Positions 8,897-17,328 of a stretch of DNA of 64,000 nt are shown here, one piece after another. Below the pieces are notes generated by a model, which did not search any database, had not been told where the DNA came from, and saw nothing but the letters and a program-made list of their open reading frames with translations. Origin of the DNA: an uncultured Nitrospiraceae bacterium (GTDB taxonomy: Bacteria; Nitrospirota; Thermodesulfovibrionia; Thermodesulfovibrionales; Dissulfurispiraceae); the NCBI GenBank assembly GCA_903822005.1, contig CAIJNL010000002.1, positions 269,006 to 333,005 of the forward strand. Reading direction: 5' to 3'. Both the position numbers and the translations under genes were made by a program. Within the stretch, counting starts at the first letter, position 1. Every line of letters starts with the position of its first letter.

Positions 8897-9889
8897 ATGA
8901 CTACTCGCAAACAAACACTATTATTCCCCGGAGCACAAGGCAAATTTGAAATGCCTAAGCCAGTTAACGTAGCGTCTGTTCCACAACGAAGTCCTTTTCG
9001 GTATCCAGGCGGGAAAACGTGGTTTGTGCCGACATTCAGGCAATGGATTGCGACTATCCATCCAAAACCCACTATCCTAGTTGAACCTTTTGCAGGAGGA
9101 GGGATTATTAGCCTGACGGCACTTTTCGAGAATTTGGTTCAAGATGCAATTATGGTTGAGCTTGACGACGAGATTGCTGCAGTATGGGAATCCATCGTTA
9201 ATGCTGACGCTGAATGGCTTGCGAACCGCATTCTTACTTTTGAATTATCCAAAGAATCAGTTATAAATGAGATCAGCAGAATTCCTTGTACTCAAAGAGA
9301 AAAAGCATTTCAGACAATTCTTAAAAATCGAACATTCCATGGCGGAATTCTCGCGGAAGGCTCCGGATTTCTCAAATACGGAGAGAATGGTAAAGGCATT
9401 CATTCACGTTGGTACCCTGCCACTATCGCCAAAAGATTTGTAAATATAAATCACTTTGCTACAAGAATCGATTTCCGTTGCGATGACGGATTAAAGGTAA
9501 TACAAGAATTTTCTGACAGAAAAGATGCGATATACTTTATAGACCCTCCATATACTGCCGGAGGGAAGCAGGCAGGCAAGCGATTATATAAACATTATAG
9601 TCTCGATCATGAGCAATTATTTAGTTTATGTGAAACTTTGAAGGGCGATTTCTTAATGACATACGACAATGCAGAAGAAGTCAAGAACATGGCTCGACGC
9701 CATAGTTTTCAAATGCGCTTAATCCCAATGAATAATACGCACCATGCAACGCTGGAGGAATTGGTAATTGGTAAAGATTTATCTTGGATGGACGCTTTTC
9801 CCTCGGTCCATGAACCTGAAACTACATATGTAGCCCAAAAAATCAGAAAAAAACGGACTACCAAACCTCTGAAACCGGATGTGGCATAA
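8897..9889 (+). CDS. D12-class N6-adenine DNA methyltransferase
   Basis: A 330-residue methylase. The FRYPGGKTW motif (34-42) and the S-adenosylmethionine-binding motif VEPFAGGG (62-69) precede the catalytic DPPY motif (216-219, in IYFIDPPYTAGG). This order (alpha class, MethyltransfD12) marks an N6-adenine methylase such as Dam or M.EcoRV. The start codon lies one base after the stop of the restriction enzyme, so the two are translationally linked and should protect and cut the same site. A TTG 6 codons upstream is in frame but overlaps the nuclease. AT-rich composition matches the nuclease, so the pair moved together. Confidence 0.92.
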   Translation: MTTRKQTLLFPGAQGKFEMPKPVNVASVPQRSPFRYPGGKTWFVPTFRQWIATIHPKPTILVEPFAGGGIISLTALFENLVQDAIMVELDDEIAAVWESIVNADAEWLANRILTFELSKESVINEISRIPCTQREKAFQTILKNRTFHGGILAEGSGFLKYGENGKGIHSRWYPATIAKRFVNINHFATRIDFRCDDGLKVIQEFSDRKDAIYFIDPPYTAGGKQAGKRLYKHYSLDHEQLFSLCETLKGDFLMTYDNAEEVKNMARRHSFQMRLIPMNNTHHATLEELVIGKDLSWMDAFPSVHEPETTYVAQKIRKKRTTKPLKPDVA

Positions 9890-9966
9890 AGTCGTCAACC
9901 CGCTTAGCACAAGAATAATCTTGCACCATCTAAATTACCTTTTCAATAAGGGTAGTAACAACTAAT

Positions 9967-11505
9967 ATGGGATACCGGGAAATCACGCTAAAACTGCCCA
10001 CGGATTACTCTGAGGAACAACTCAGGGCTGAGATTGCGAAAGAACTGATTATCAGGGACTTCACATACCAGATAGAGAATAAAAGTCTTGACGCCAGAAA
10101 AAAAACGAATATTCACTGGCTGCTGCGCGTTGGCATCATATCACCCGAGATAAAGAGCGGAGAACCTTTCAGCCCGCCATCACTGGATATACCCCTTAAG
10201 AAAAGAACTGCAAAAGCTGTTGTCGTCGGAAGCGGGCCGGCTGGTTTTTTTGCGGCAATGGTGCTGCAGAAAGCAGGCATCAATACGACCCTGATCGAAA
10301 GAGGGTCAGAGGTAGACAAGAGGGCCAGAGACATAAGGGAGTTTGAGACTGCCGGCACATTCAGCCCTGTCAGCAACTATTCTTTCGGTGAAGGCGGGGC
10401 CGGGACATTTTCAGACGGCAAGCTGACCTCGCGCACCAAATCCATCTCACTCGAAAAACGCTTTATCCTCTCCAGCTATGTCGATGCGGGCGCTCCGGAA
10501 GAAATAAACTACATGGCGCATCCCCATCTTGGCAGCGACAACCTCCGCGCCATCATGCGCAACCTGCGGAAACAGTTTCTTGAAATTGGCGGAAGTATCC
10601 GGTTCGAAACCATGCTTGAAGACCTGAACGTTGCTGATGGCAGGGTGCAGGCGGCAGTAACCGGCTCCGGACGGATCGATGCAGATTATTTCATCATCGC
10701 GCCCGGACATTCGGCTTATGAAACATATCGCATGCTCATGAAAAACGGGGTACTGTTCCGCTCCAAACCTTTTGCCATAGGTTGCCGGGTGGAGCACCCG
10801 CAGGAACTCATCAACATGGCCCAATGGGGCCGGGCTAAATTGCCGGGGGTAAGGGCCGCCGAATATCGCCTGACCTCTCCGGGAGATGGAAACTTGCCCG
10901 TTTATACATTCTGCATGTGTCCTGGCGGAAATGTCGTGCCTGCGACAGCATATAAAAACACGAACATCGTAAACGGCATGAGCCGGTTTAAACGGAATGG
11001 GAAATTCGCCAATGCTGCCTGTGTTGCAGGGCTCAGCCTGTCAAAACTTTTTGGCAGGGAGATCGGACCATTGGAAGCCCTTGACTGGCTCGGAGATCTG
11101 GAGGAAAGTTTTTTCCAATATTCCGGCGGATATCAGGCCCCTTGCTGCGGCATTAAGGACTTCATATACAGGAAGGCGTCTTCAAAGAACTTTGAATCAA
11201 GTTACCCGCTCGGGCTGAAACCGGCGGCATTATGGGAGATGCTTCCTGCTGCGGTAAGCGATTCTATTGTGGATGGTCTTAAGGACTTCAGCAGAAAAAT
11301 CAGGGGTTTCGAAACAGGTATTATCATGGGCCTCGAAAGCAAGACTTCTGCCCCGATTCAGGTCCAGAGGGAATCCACCGGCTGCTGTACAGGGTTTGAT
11401 AATTTATATGTGGTCGGAGAAGGAAGCGGGTATGCCGGGGGCATCATTTCGAGCGGTTCAGACGGTATAAGGGCGGCAATGCATATTATCCAGCGAACGT
11501 CATAA
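9967..11505 (+). CDS. NAD(P)/FAD-dependent dehydrogenase (COG2509-type)
   Basis: A 512-residue flavoprotein. An N-terminal domain of about 80 residues leads into the dinucleotide-binding motif VVVGSGPAGFFAA (about 86-98), the YSFGEGGAGTFSDGKLTSR segment typical of this family, and a second FAD contact near the C-terminus (GEGSGYAGGIISSG). Members are cytoplasmic FAD-dependent dehydrogenases of unassigned substrate. The C-rich stretch FCMCPGG and paired cysteines (APCCG, STGCC) are conserved in the family. The ribosome site is weak. Base composition returns here to that of the host, so the transferred restriction island ends just upstream. A hairpin lies after the stop. Confidence 0.85.
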   Translation: MGYREITLKLPTDYSEEQLRAEIAKELIIRDFTYQIENKSLDARKKTNIHWLLRVGIISPEIKSGEPFSPPSLDIPLKKRTAKAVVVGSGPAGFFAAMVLQKAGINTTLIERGSEVDKRARDIREFETAGTFSPVSNYSFGEGGAGTFSDGKLTSRTKSISLEKRFILSSYVDAGAPEEINYMAHPHLGSDNLRAIMRNLRKQFLEIGGSIRFETMLEDLNVADGRVQAAVTGSGRIDADYFIIAPGHSAYETYRMLMKNGVLFRSKPFAIGCRVEHPQELINMAQWGRAKLPGVRAAEYRLTSPGDGNLPVYTFCMCPGGNVVPATAYKNTNIVNGMSRFKRNGKFANAACVAGLSLSKLFGREIGPLEALDWLGDLEESFFQYSGGYQAPCCGIKDFIYRKASSKNFESSYPLGLKPAALWEMLPAAVSDSIVDGLKDFSRKIRGFETGIIMGLESKTSAPIQVQRESTGCCTGFDNLYVVGEGSGYAGGIISSGSDGIRAAMHIIQRTS

Positions 11506-11810
11506 AAACAGACGTTGCATCCACACTGTCTTCGAAGGCTCTGAATCTCGCCTCCGAAGACATCCCTACCAGTAAACTTTATTGTCCTCAGTAAGACGGC
11601 AGGGACAGCCGACTCGATGTCTCGGTGTGACCTTGCTTTAGATCGTTAACAGCCGATAGTGTCATGCGTCTTTTTGACCATGCGGTCGTTAAGTTAAAGT
11701 AGTCTTATTCAGCGAGACAAGAGGGGGGTGTACCTGCCGTCTTTTATCTTATGTTACTGTATACTTCTTAATACACAATTACCGGTTATAATTAAGAGAA
11801 GGAGATAAAA
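11506..11810. other. Intergenic stretch with structured elements
   Basis: This 305-base gap holds no coding frame I trust. It contains a 12-bp stem with one mismatch (11528-11539 with 11550-11561, loop of 10) just after the FAD dehydrogenase gene, possibly ending its transcript. A larger nested structure at 11593-11743 is described separately. The last 60 bases include a TATACT -10-like box and lead to the RRM gene. Confidence 0.6.
11593..11743 (+). ncRNA. Candidate structured RNA or 5' leader
   Basis: An 11-bp perfect closing stem (AAGACGGCAGG at 11593-11603 with CCTGCCGTCTT at 11733-11743) encloses further nested complementary blocks. TGTCTCG (11618-11624) pairs with CGAGACA (11713-11719), then CTTTA with TAAAG, and TTAAC with GTTAA further in, giving a rod-like fold of about 150 nt. 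The 3' stem runs into TTTTATC, like an intrinsic terminator. The shape resembles 6S RNA or a structured mRNA leader; a 151-bp miniature inverted-repeat element is an alternative. No family signature was recognised, so the call is structural only. Confidence 0.4.
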
Positions 11811-12191
11811 TTGAATTTACTAGTAAGAAATCTGTCTATTAAAATTACCGAAAAAGAATTACTGCAGATCTTCCAGAAGATCGGGAAGGTGATCGCGCAT
11901 AACATAGTCATGGACAAAGACACCGGCCGGTCGAAAGGTTTTGGATTCGTCGAGATGCTGAATGATTATGAAGCCCTGGCAGCCATAAAAGCGCTTAACG
12001 GCAAGCGTATCAGCGGCCAGATTATAAGGGTAAAAACTGCTAATAAAATTGATTATTCAGCCCCGGCAAATGCTGACCGACCCCGTCCGGCGGTTCGGGC
12101 TCCGAGGGAAATGAGGGATACTGGCAGAACGAAAAACACCACTTCGCAGGGTGTTAAGCGCCCGAAGGCCATCCGAAAACAAAGAACTTGA
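11811..12191 (+). CDS. RRM-domain RNA-binding protein
   Basis: A 126-residue protein with one RNA-recognition motif (residues 1-80). RNP2 is LLVRNL near the start and RNP1 is KGFGFVEM. A basic, disordered tail follows, rich in R, K and P. Small bacterial RRM proteins of this kind bind single-stranded RNA and are often cold-induced in cyanobacteria and other phyla. The start is TTG, supported by a strong AAGGAG site 7 bases upstream and by the RRM starting directly after it. The long structured leader upstream may regulate it. Confidence 0.9.
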   Translation: MNLLVRNLSIKITEKELLQIFQKIGKVIAHNIVMDKDTGRSKGFGFVEMLNDYEALAAIKALNGKRISGQIIRVKTANKIDYSAPANADRPRPAVRAPREMRDTGRTKNTTSQGVKRPKAIRKQRT

Positions 12192-12255
12192 GGCTGGCTC
12201 ACTAATAAGGCGCTGGCCTCGCCCTCTTTCAACCTGAATCTCGTTTCTTTCAAGC

Positions 12256-12303
12256 TTGACAACTCCTGCCACCTTCCGTAAAATGTTAGTAAGCACTTAC
12301 AAA
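12256..12303 (+). promoter_or_regulatory. tetR promoter with overlapping palindromic operator
   Basis: A consensus -35 TTGACA (12256-12261) and -10 TAAAAT (12279-12284) are separated by 17 bp. Immediately downstream, across the expected transcription start, lies the palindrome TTAGTAAG-CA-CTTACAAA (12286-12303; inner arms GTAAG/CTTAC perfect). An operator in this position fits autorepression by the TetR-family protein encoded 31 bases further on, and control of the efflux genes that follow it. Confidence 0.78.
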
Positions 12304-12333
12304 CATATGCCTGCGAAAGTCTGAGGGCCTTTA

Positions 12334-12948
12334 ATGTCGGAAGTACAGCATTCTACACGGGAAAAGATACTTGAGGCGGCTCTGCGTCTTTTCTCCCAAA
12401 AAGGTTACCTCGGAGCAACCACCAAGGAGATTGCCGCCGAGTCAGGGGTCGCGGAGGTCACACTTTTCAGGCATTTCTCTTCAAAAGAGGCCCTGCTCGA
12501 AGATGTGCTCACATCCTACACTTATTTACCGGCTCTTAAAGAGATCATCCCCTCTGTATCCAAGCTGCCATATGAAGAAGCTCTTGTCGAGATAGCGAGG
12601 GGGTTCCTGATCACCCTTGATCTGAGGCAGGATTTCATAAAGATAATACATTCCGAGAGGCATCTTTATTCCGAAAAGCTCCTCAAAGGCTATCACTCCA
12701 CCATCAATGAAATATTCGTAACTCTTGCTGCATATCTGTCGGACATGCAGAAAAGCGGGACCTTGCGCGAGTTTGACAGCTTTCTTGCCGCACGGGCCTT
12801 CTTTGGGATGTTCTTTTCTTATTTCACACAATCTCATTTATTAATGTTCAAAAAATATGGTCCCAGCGAAACCGATCATCTCATAAAAGAGTATGTAGGC
12901 TTCTTCGTGCGAGGAACTATTCGGGAGGGGTTAACAAATAATGATTAA
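12334..12948 (+). CDS. TetR/AcrR-family transcriptional repressor
   Basis: A 204-residue regulator. The N-terminal TetR helix-turn-helix (about 10-55) includes the typical AALRLFSQKGYLGATTKEIA and VTLFRHFSSKEALLEDV segments. The C-terminal helical domain should bind an efflux substrate. It is the first gene of a large co-directional block of efflux genes, 20 bases before the RND membrane fusion protein gene, and a palindromic operator overlaps its promoter. The simplest model is a local repressor relieved by the pump's substrates. The ligand is unknown. Confidence 0.93.
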   Translation: MSEVQHSTREKILEAALRLFSQKGYLGATTKEIAAESGVAEVTLFRHFSSKEALLEDVLTSYTYLPALKEIIPSVSKLPYEEALVEIARGFLITLDLRQDFIKIIHSERHLYSEKLLKGYHSTINEIFVTLAAYLSDMQKSGTLREFDSFLAARAFFGMFFSYFTQSHLLMFKKYGPSETDHLIKEYVGFFVRGTIREGLTNND

Positions 12949-12968
12949 ACTTTTGTCCAGAGGCCTGT

Positions 12969-14183
12969 ATGAATAAGGACAGTTTATTTGCGCCAAAATG
13001 CGCATGGCTCATGAAGGGATTGCTGCTGGTCCTTTCAGTAATGCTGGCTGCCTGTTCGTCGAAGAGCGCCCCGCCTGCGCCTGCTGCGCCTGTAACCGTG
13101 GCTGCCGTACTGCAAAAGGCCGTGCCATACGAAATCCGCACCATAGGAAACATCGAGGCCAATGCGAGCGTCATAGTAAAGTCGCAGATAGGCGGAATAC
13201 TTTCAAAAATCCACTTCCAAAAGGGACAGGCCGTCAAAAAAGGCGCCCTGCTATTCACTATAGACCCTCGCCCTCTTCAGGCAACTCTCATGCAGGCACA
13301 GGGCGCGCTTGCCCGCGATACAGCGCAATTGACAAATGCCCGTGATGATGAGAAACGCTACGCCGAACTGGTAAAAAAAGGTTATATATCGAAACAGCAA
13401 TACGACCAGCAGCGTACGGCGGCTGATGCGCTTGAAGCTACCGTAAATGCCGACAGGGCCGCGGTAGAATATGCCAAACTGCAGTTGAGCTATTGCTTTA
13501 TACACTCGCCGATCAGCGGATTTCTGGGCGACATACTCATCGACCAGGGCAATATTATAAAGGCAAATGATGATAACAAGTACCTGACCACGATCAGGCA
13601 GGTCCAGCCGATTTCAGTCACTTTTTCGGTCCCTGAAAAATCCCTTGCCGAGATCAAGAAATACAGGGCGCAAAAGCAGCTTGCTGTTGAGGTCTATTTT
13701 GACGATCCGGCCCAAAAATCCGAAAAAGGCGTCCTCTCCTTCATAGACAATACAGTCGACACCGCCACCGGCACCATTAAACTCAAGGGGACCCTCAACA
13801 ATGAAAAGGGCCGTCTCTGGCCGGGTCAGTTTGTTAATGTGCTTCTCTTCCTGTACACACAACAGGATGCCGTTGTAATACCGTCCCAGGCAATACAGGC
13901 CGGCCAGATGGGTCAGTATGTTTACGTGGTTAACGAGGCCCTGAATGCTGAAGTGCGCCCGGTTGTAGTTGCACGGACCTACGGCGGCGAGTCAATTATA
14001 GAGAAGGGGTTGAAACCGGGTGAGCGAGTAGTTACCGACGGTCAGCTCCGCGTTGTGCCCGGGGGGAAAGTACAGATCAAGGGTGAACCCGAAGCTGCCA
14101 AAGAGAACGGCACCCCCGCCCCGGAGCAGAAAAAAGAAGGACCTGCTGTACCGGCAAAAACTGAAGAGAAGACGGGGAAATAA
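12969..14183 (+). CDS. RND efflux periplasmic adaptor (membrane fusion protein)
   Basis: A 404-residue HlyD/AcrA-type adaptor linking the inner-membrane RND pump to TolC. The signal sequence ends in a lipobox (LAAC, lipidated C29). Barrel-sandwich hybrid halves flank an alpha-hairpin rich in A, Q and K (about 100-165), followed by the beta-barrel and membrane-proximal domains. The C-terminal tail after about residue 375 is low-complexity (P, E, K). AGAGG lies 5 bases before the ATG. It overlaps nothing, but the pump gene begins 6 bases after its stop. Confidence 0.93.
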   Translation: MNKDSLFAPKCAWLMKGLLLVLSVMLAACSSKSAPPAPAAPVTVAAVLQKAVPYEIRTIGNIEANASVIVKSQIGGILSKIHFQKGQAVKKGALLFTIDPRPLQATLMQAQGALARDTAQLTNARDDEKRYAELVKKGYISKQQYDQQRTAADALEATVNADRAAVEYAKLQLSYCFIHSPISGFLGDILIDQGNIIKANDDNKYLTTIRQVQPISVTFSVPEKSLAEIKKYRAQKQLAVEVYFDDPAQKSEKGVLSFIDNTVDTATGTIKLKGTLNNEKGRLWPGQFVNVLLFLYTQQDAVVIPSQAIQAGQMGQYVYVVNEALNAEVRPVVVARTYGGESIIEKGLKPGERVVTDGQLRVVPGGKVQIKGEPEAAKENGTPAPEQKKEGPAVPAKTEEKTGK

Positions 14184-14188
14184 GACAG

Positions 14189-17100
14189 GTGAATATATCC
14201 GACATCTTCATACGCCGCCCGATAATGACTACCCTCGTCATGATTGCGATCCTGCTGTTTGGTCTCATAGGATACCGCCTGCTGCCGGTCAGCGACCTTC
14301 CAAGCGTTGACTTCCCAACCATAAACGTAAGCGCAAGCCTGCCGGGTGCAAGCCCCGAGACAATGGCTTCATCAGTTGCCACGCCGCTGGAACGACAGTT
14401 TTCGACAATCGCCGGCGTTGATTCCATGACCTCTACCAATGCCCAGGGCATAACCAACATAACGCTTGTCTTCACCCTCGACCGTGATATCGATGCCGCG
14501 GCGCAGGATGTTCAGGCAATGATATCCAAGGCCGCAAAGCTGCTGCCGCCGAATTTACCGACACCGCCTTCTTACCAGAAGGTCAACCCGGCGGATTCTC
14601 CAATCCTTTATCTTGCAGTCAGCTCAGCTGTCCTGCCTCTTTCGCAAGTACATGAATATGCCGACACCTTTGTAGGCCAGCGCATATCGATGATAAGCGG
14701 CGTGGCCCAGGTATCGATCTTTGGGTCGCAGAAATATGCCGTCCGCGCGCAGCTGGACCCCAAGGCGTTGGCCTCGCGCAACATCGGCATTAACGAAGTG
14801 GCAGCCGCTGTGCAGAAAAGCAATGTCAACCTGCCGGTCGGGACCCTTGAAGGGCCCTATACCAATACCAATATCCAGGCCACGGGGCAGCTTTTTACAG
14901 CTGCGGACTATCGGCCCCTAATAGTCAGCTACCGCAACGGCATGCCGATACGCCTCAACCAGATCGGCAAGGTAATAGACAGCGTTGAGAACAGCAGGAT
15001 ATCGGCCTGGTTCACAGACACCAGGGCCGTAGTCCTAGCCATACAGCGCCAGCCCGGCACGAATACCATCGAGATCGTCGATGCCATTAAAAGACTGCTG
15101 CCCACCTTCAGGCAGCAGATACCGCAGGCAGTAAACATTGATATACTTTATGACCGCTCGGACTCGATCAGAGACTCTGTGGCTGACGTTAAATTCACCC
15201 TTTTCCTGTCCATATGCCTTGTCGTGCTCGTCATATTTATCTTCCTTCGTAATCTCTCGGCTACCGTAATCCCTAGCCTTGCCCTGCCCATGTCCATTGT
15301 CGGCACTTTTGCGGTCATGTATATTGTGGGTTACAGTATCGACAACTTTTCGCTCCTCGCATTGGTCCTCGCAGTAGGTTTTATCGTGGACGATGCCATA
15401 GTCATGCTCGAAAATATAATGCGGCATGTAGAAAGCGGTGAATCAGTGCTCGAAGCGGCCTTTAAAGGGGCCAAGGAAATCGGGTTCACAATCCTTTCGA
15501 TGACGCTCTCACTGGTTGCGGTTTTTATTCCTGTGCTTTTCATGCCGGGCATACTCGGCAGGCTGCTGCATGAATTTGCGGTAGTAATCGGCACTGCAAT
15601 ACTGGTATCGGGGTTTGTCTCTCTAACGCTGACCCCAATGCTCTGCAGTCGCTTCATAAGACACAGCACCGGCCAGGAGCACAACAGGTTTTACAATTAT
15701 GCAGAACGCTTTTTTACCGGCATGATAAACGGCTATGAAAGAAGCCTGCGGTTCGTACTCGGCCACAAAAAAATAGTGATGATGGTAAATGGAGTGATAC
15801 TCCTGCTCACAATACTTCTTTTCCTCTTTTATCCCAAGGGATACGGCTTCATACCGACCGATGATACGGGCCGGCTGCTCGCCTTTACCGAGGCACAGCA
15901 AGGCATATCTTTTGAGTCCATGAAGGCGCACCAGCAGGCCCTTGCGGCCATAGTAAGAAAAGATCCCAATGTTGAGAATTTCATGTCGGCTATTGGGCCC
16001 AGCGGCGTATCATCTACAGGCAATGTGGGAAGGATATTCATGAAGCTGAAAGACCGCAAGGACAGGGACCTGAGCGCGGACGAGATGATCCAGAGACTGA
16101 TGCCGCTTGCAACCGGCGTACCAGGCATAAAAATGTTCATCCAGAACCCGCCCCTGATTACGATCGGCGGGCGTTTGACAAAGAGCCTTTACCAGTTTAC
16201 CCTGCAGAGCACCGACACCGAAGATCTTTATAAAAATTCGGTCATATTTGAGCAGAAGATGGCGGCCCTGCCAATGCTGCAGGACGTAACAAGCGATCTG
16301 CAGGTGAAATCTCCCCAGGTGAATGTGACCATAGACAGAGACAAGGCCGCGTCGCACGGCATAACCGCCCAGCAGATAGAAGACGCTCTATCCACGGCCT
16401 ACAGTCAGCTGCAGATATCAACGATCTACGCGCCAAACAATCAGTACCAGGTAATAATGGAGCTTGATCCTTCATACCAGAAAGACCCTTCGCTGCTTTC
16501 GCTTCTTTATATAAGGTCTTCCAGTACCGACCAGCTGGTTCCCTTGAGTACGCTGACCAAATTCAGCCAGAGCGCCGGCCCGCTTACCATCAACCACTCA
16601 GGCCAGTTCCCTTCGGTCACGATCTCCTTTAATACTAAACCGGGTGTCTCCCTGGGAGAAGCGGTAGCCGCAGTCGGCAAACTCGCTCATACCTCGCTGC
16701 CGGCCACCGTAAGCACCAGTTTCCAGGGCTCGGCCCAGGCATTTAAAGATTCACTGCAGGGCATCTGGCTGCTGCTGATACTTGCAATCGTAGTAATCTA
16801 CCTGGTGCTCGGCATCCTTTACGAGAGCTTCATACATCCCATCACCATACTTTCGGGCCTGCCATCCGCCGGACTGGGTGCGCTTCTCACATTGCTTATA
16901 TTCGGCTATGAGCTGAACATATATTCTTTTGTCGGCATAATATTGCTGATCGGTATAGTTAAGAAAAACGCCATCATGATGATAGACTTCGCCCTCGAAG
17001 CGCAGCGCACGGAAGGCAAATCGCCTGAGGAGGCCATTTTTCAGGGCTGTCTTATCCGGTTCAGGCCTATCATGATGACGACCATGGCCGCCTTTATGGG

Positions 17101-17314
17101 CACACTTCCAATAGCCCTCGGAATAGGTGCGGGCGCTGAATCCAGACGGCCCCTCGGTCTTGCAGTTGTCGGGGGCCTGCTCTTCTCTCAGCTTATAACG
17201 CTTTATCTGACGCCGGTCTTCTATACCTATATGGAATCTTTTCATGCATGGTGGTCGAGCAGAAGGACCGGCAGGAAGACAAAAAAAGTTCAGGCGGCCA
17301 GGGGGTTATCATGA
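14189..17314 (+). CDS. RND multidrug efflux transporter, MdtB/MdtC-like
   Basis: A 1041-residue inner-membrane proton-driven exporter of the HAE1 family. Twelve membrane helices and two large periplasmic loops are apparent. The N-terminal ISDIFIRRPIMTTL helix, the NPADSPILY motif and the proton-relay aspartates D401/D402 (VGFIVDDAIVMLE) place it near MdtB/MdtC rather than AcrB. The start is GTG, 5 bases after the adaptor stop. Substrates may include drugs, bile-like detergents or metals, but cannot be determined from sequence. The next TolC gene begins 14 bases after its stop. Confidence 0.95.
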   Translation: MNISDIFIRRPIMTTLVMIAILLFGLIGYRLLPVSDLPSVDFPTINVSASLPGASPETMASSVATPLERQFSTIAGVDSMTSTNAQGITNITLVFTLDRDIDAAAQDVQAMISKAAKLLPPNLPTPPSYQKVNPADSPILYLAVSSAVLPLSQVHEYADTFVGQRISMISGVAQVSIFGSQKYAVRAQLDPKALASRNIGINEVAAAVQKSNVNLPVGTLEGPYTNTNIQATGQLFTAADYRPLIVSYRNGMPIRLNQIGKVIDSVENSRISAWFTDTRAVVLAIQRQPGTNTIEIVDAIKRLLPTFRQQIPQAVNIDILYDRSDSIRDSVADVKFTLFLSICLVVLVIFIFLRNLSATVIPSLALPMSIVGTFAVMYIVGYSIDNFSLLALVLAVGFIVDDAIVMLENIMRHVESGESVLEAAFKGAKEIGFTILSMTLSLVAVFIPVLFMPGILGRLLHEFAVVIGTAILVSGFVSLTLTPMLCSRFIRHSTGQEHNRFYNYAERFFTGMINGYERSLRFVLGHKKIVMMVNGVILLLTILLFLFYPKGYGFIPTDDTGRLLAFTEAQQGISFESMKAHQQALAAIVRKDPNVENFMSAIGPSGVSSTGNVGRIFMKLKDRKDRDLSADEMIQRLMPLATGVPGIKMFIQNPPLITIGGRLTKSLYQFTLQSTDTEDLYKNSVIFEQKMAALPMLQDVTSDLQVKSPQVNVTIDRDKAASHGITAQQIEDALSTAYSQLQISTIYAPNNQYQVIMELDPSYQKDPSLLSLLYIRSSSTDQLVPLSTLTKFSQSAGPLTINHSGQFPSVTISFNTKPGVSLGEAVAAVGKLAHTSLPATVSTSFQGSAQAFKDSLQGIWLLLILAIVVIYLVLGILYESFIHPITILSGLPSAGLGALLTLLIFGYELNIYSFVGIILLIGIVKKNAIMMIDFALEAQRTEGKSPEEAIFQGCLIRFRPIMMTTMAAFMGTLPIALGIGAGAESRRPLGLAVVGGLLFSQLITLYLTPVFYTYMESFHAWWSSRRTGRKTKKVQAARGLS

Positions 17315-17328
17315 TCCAGGAGAACTTC

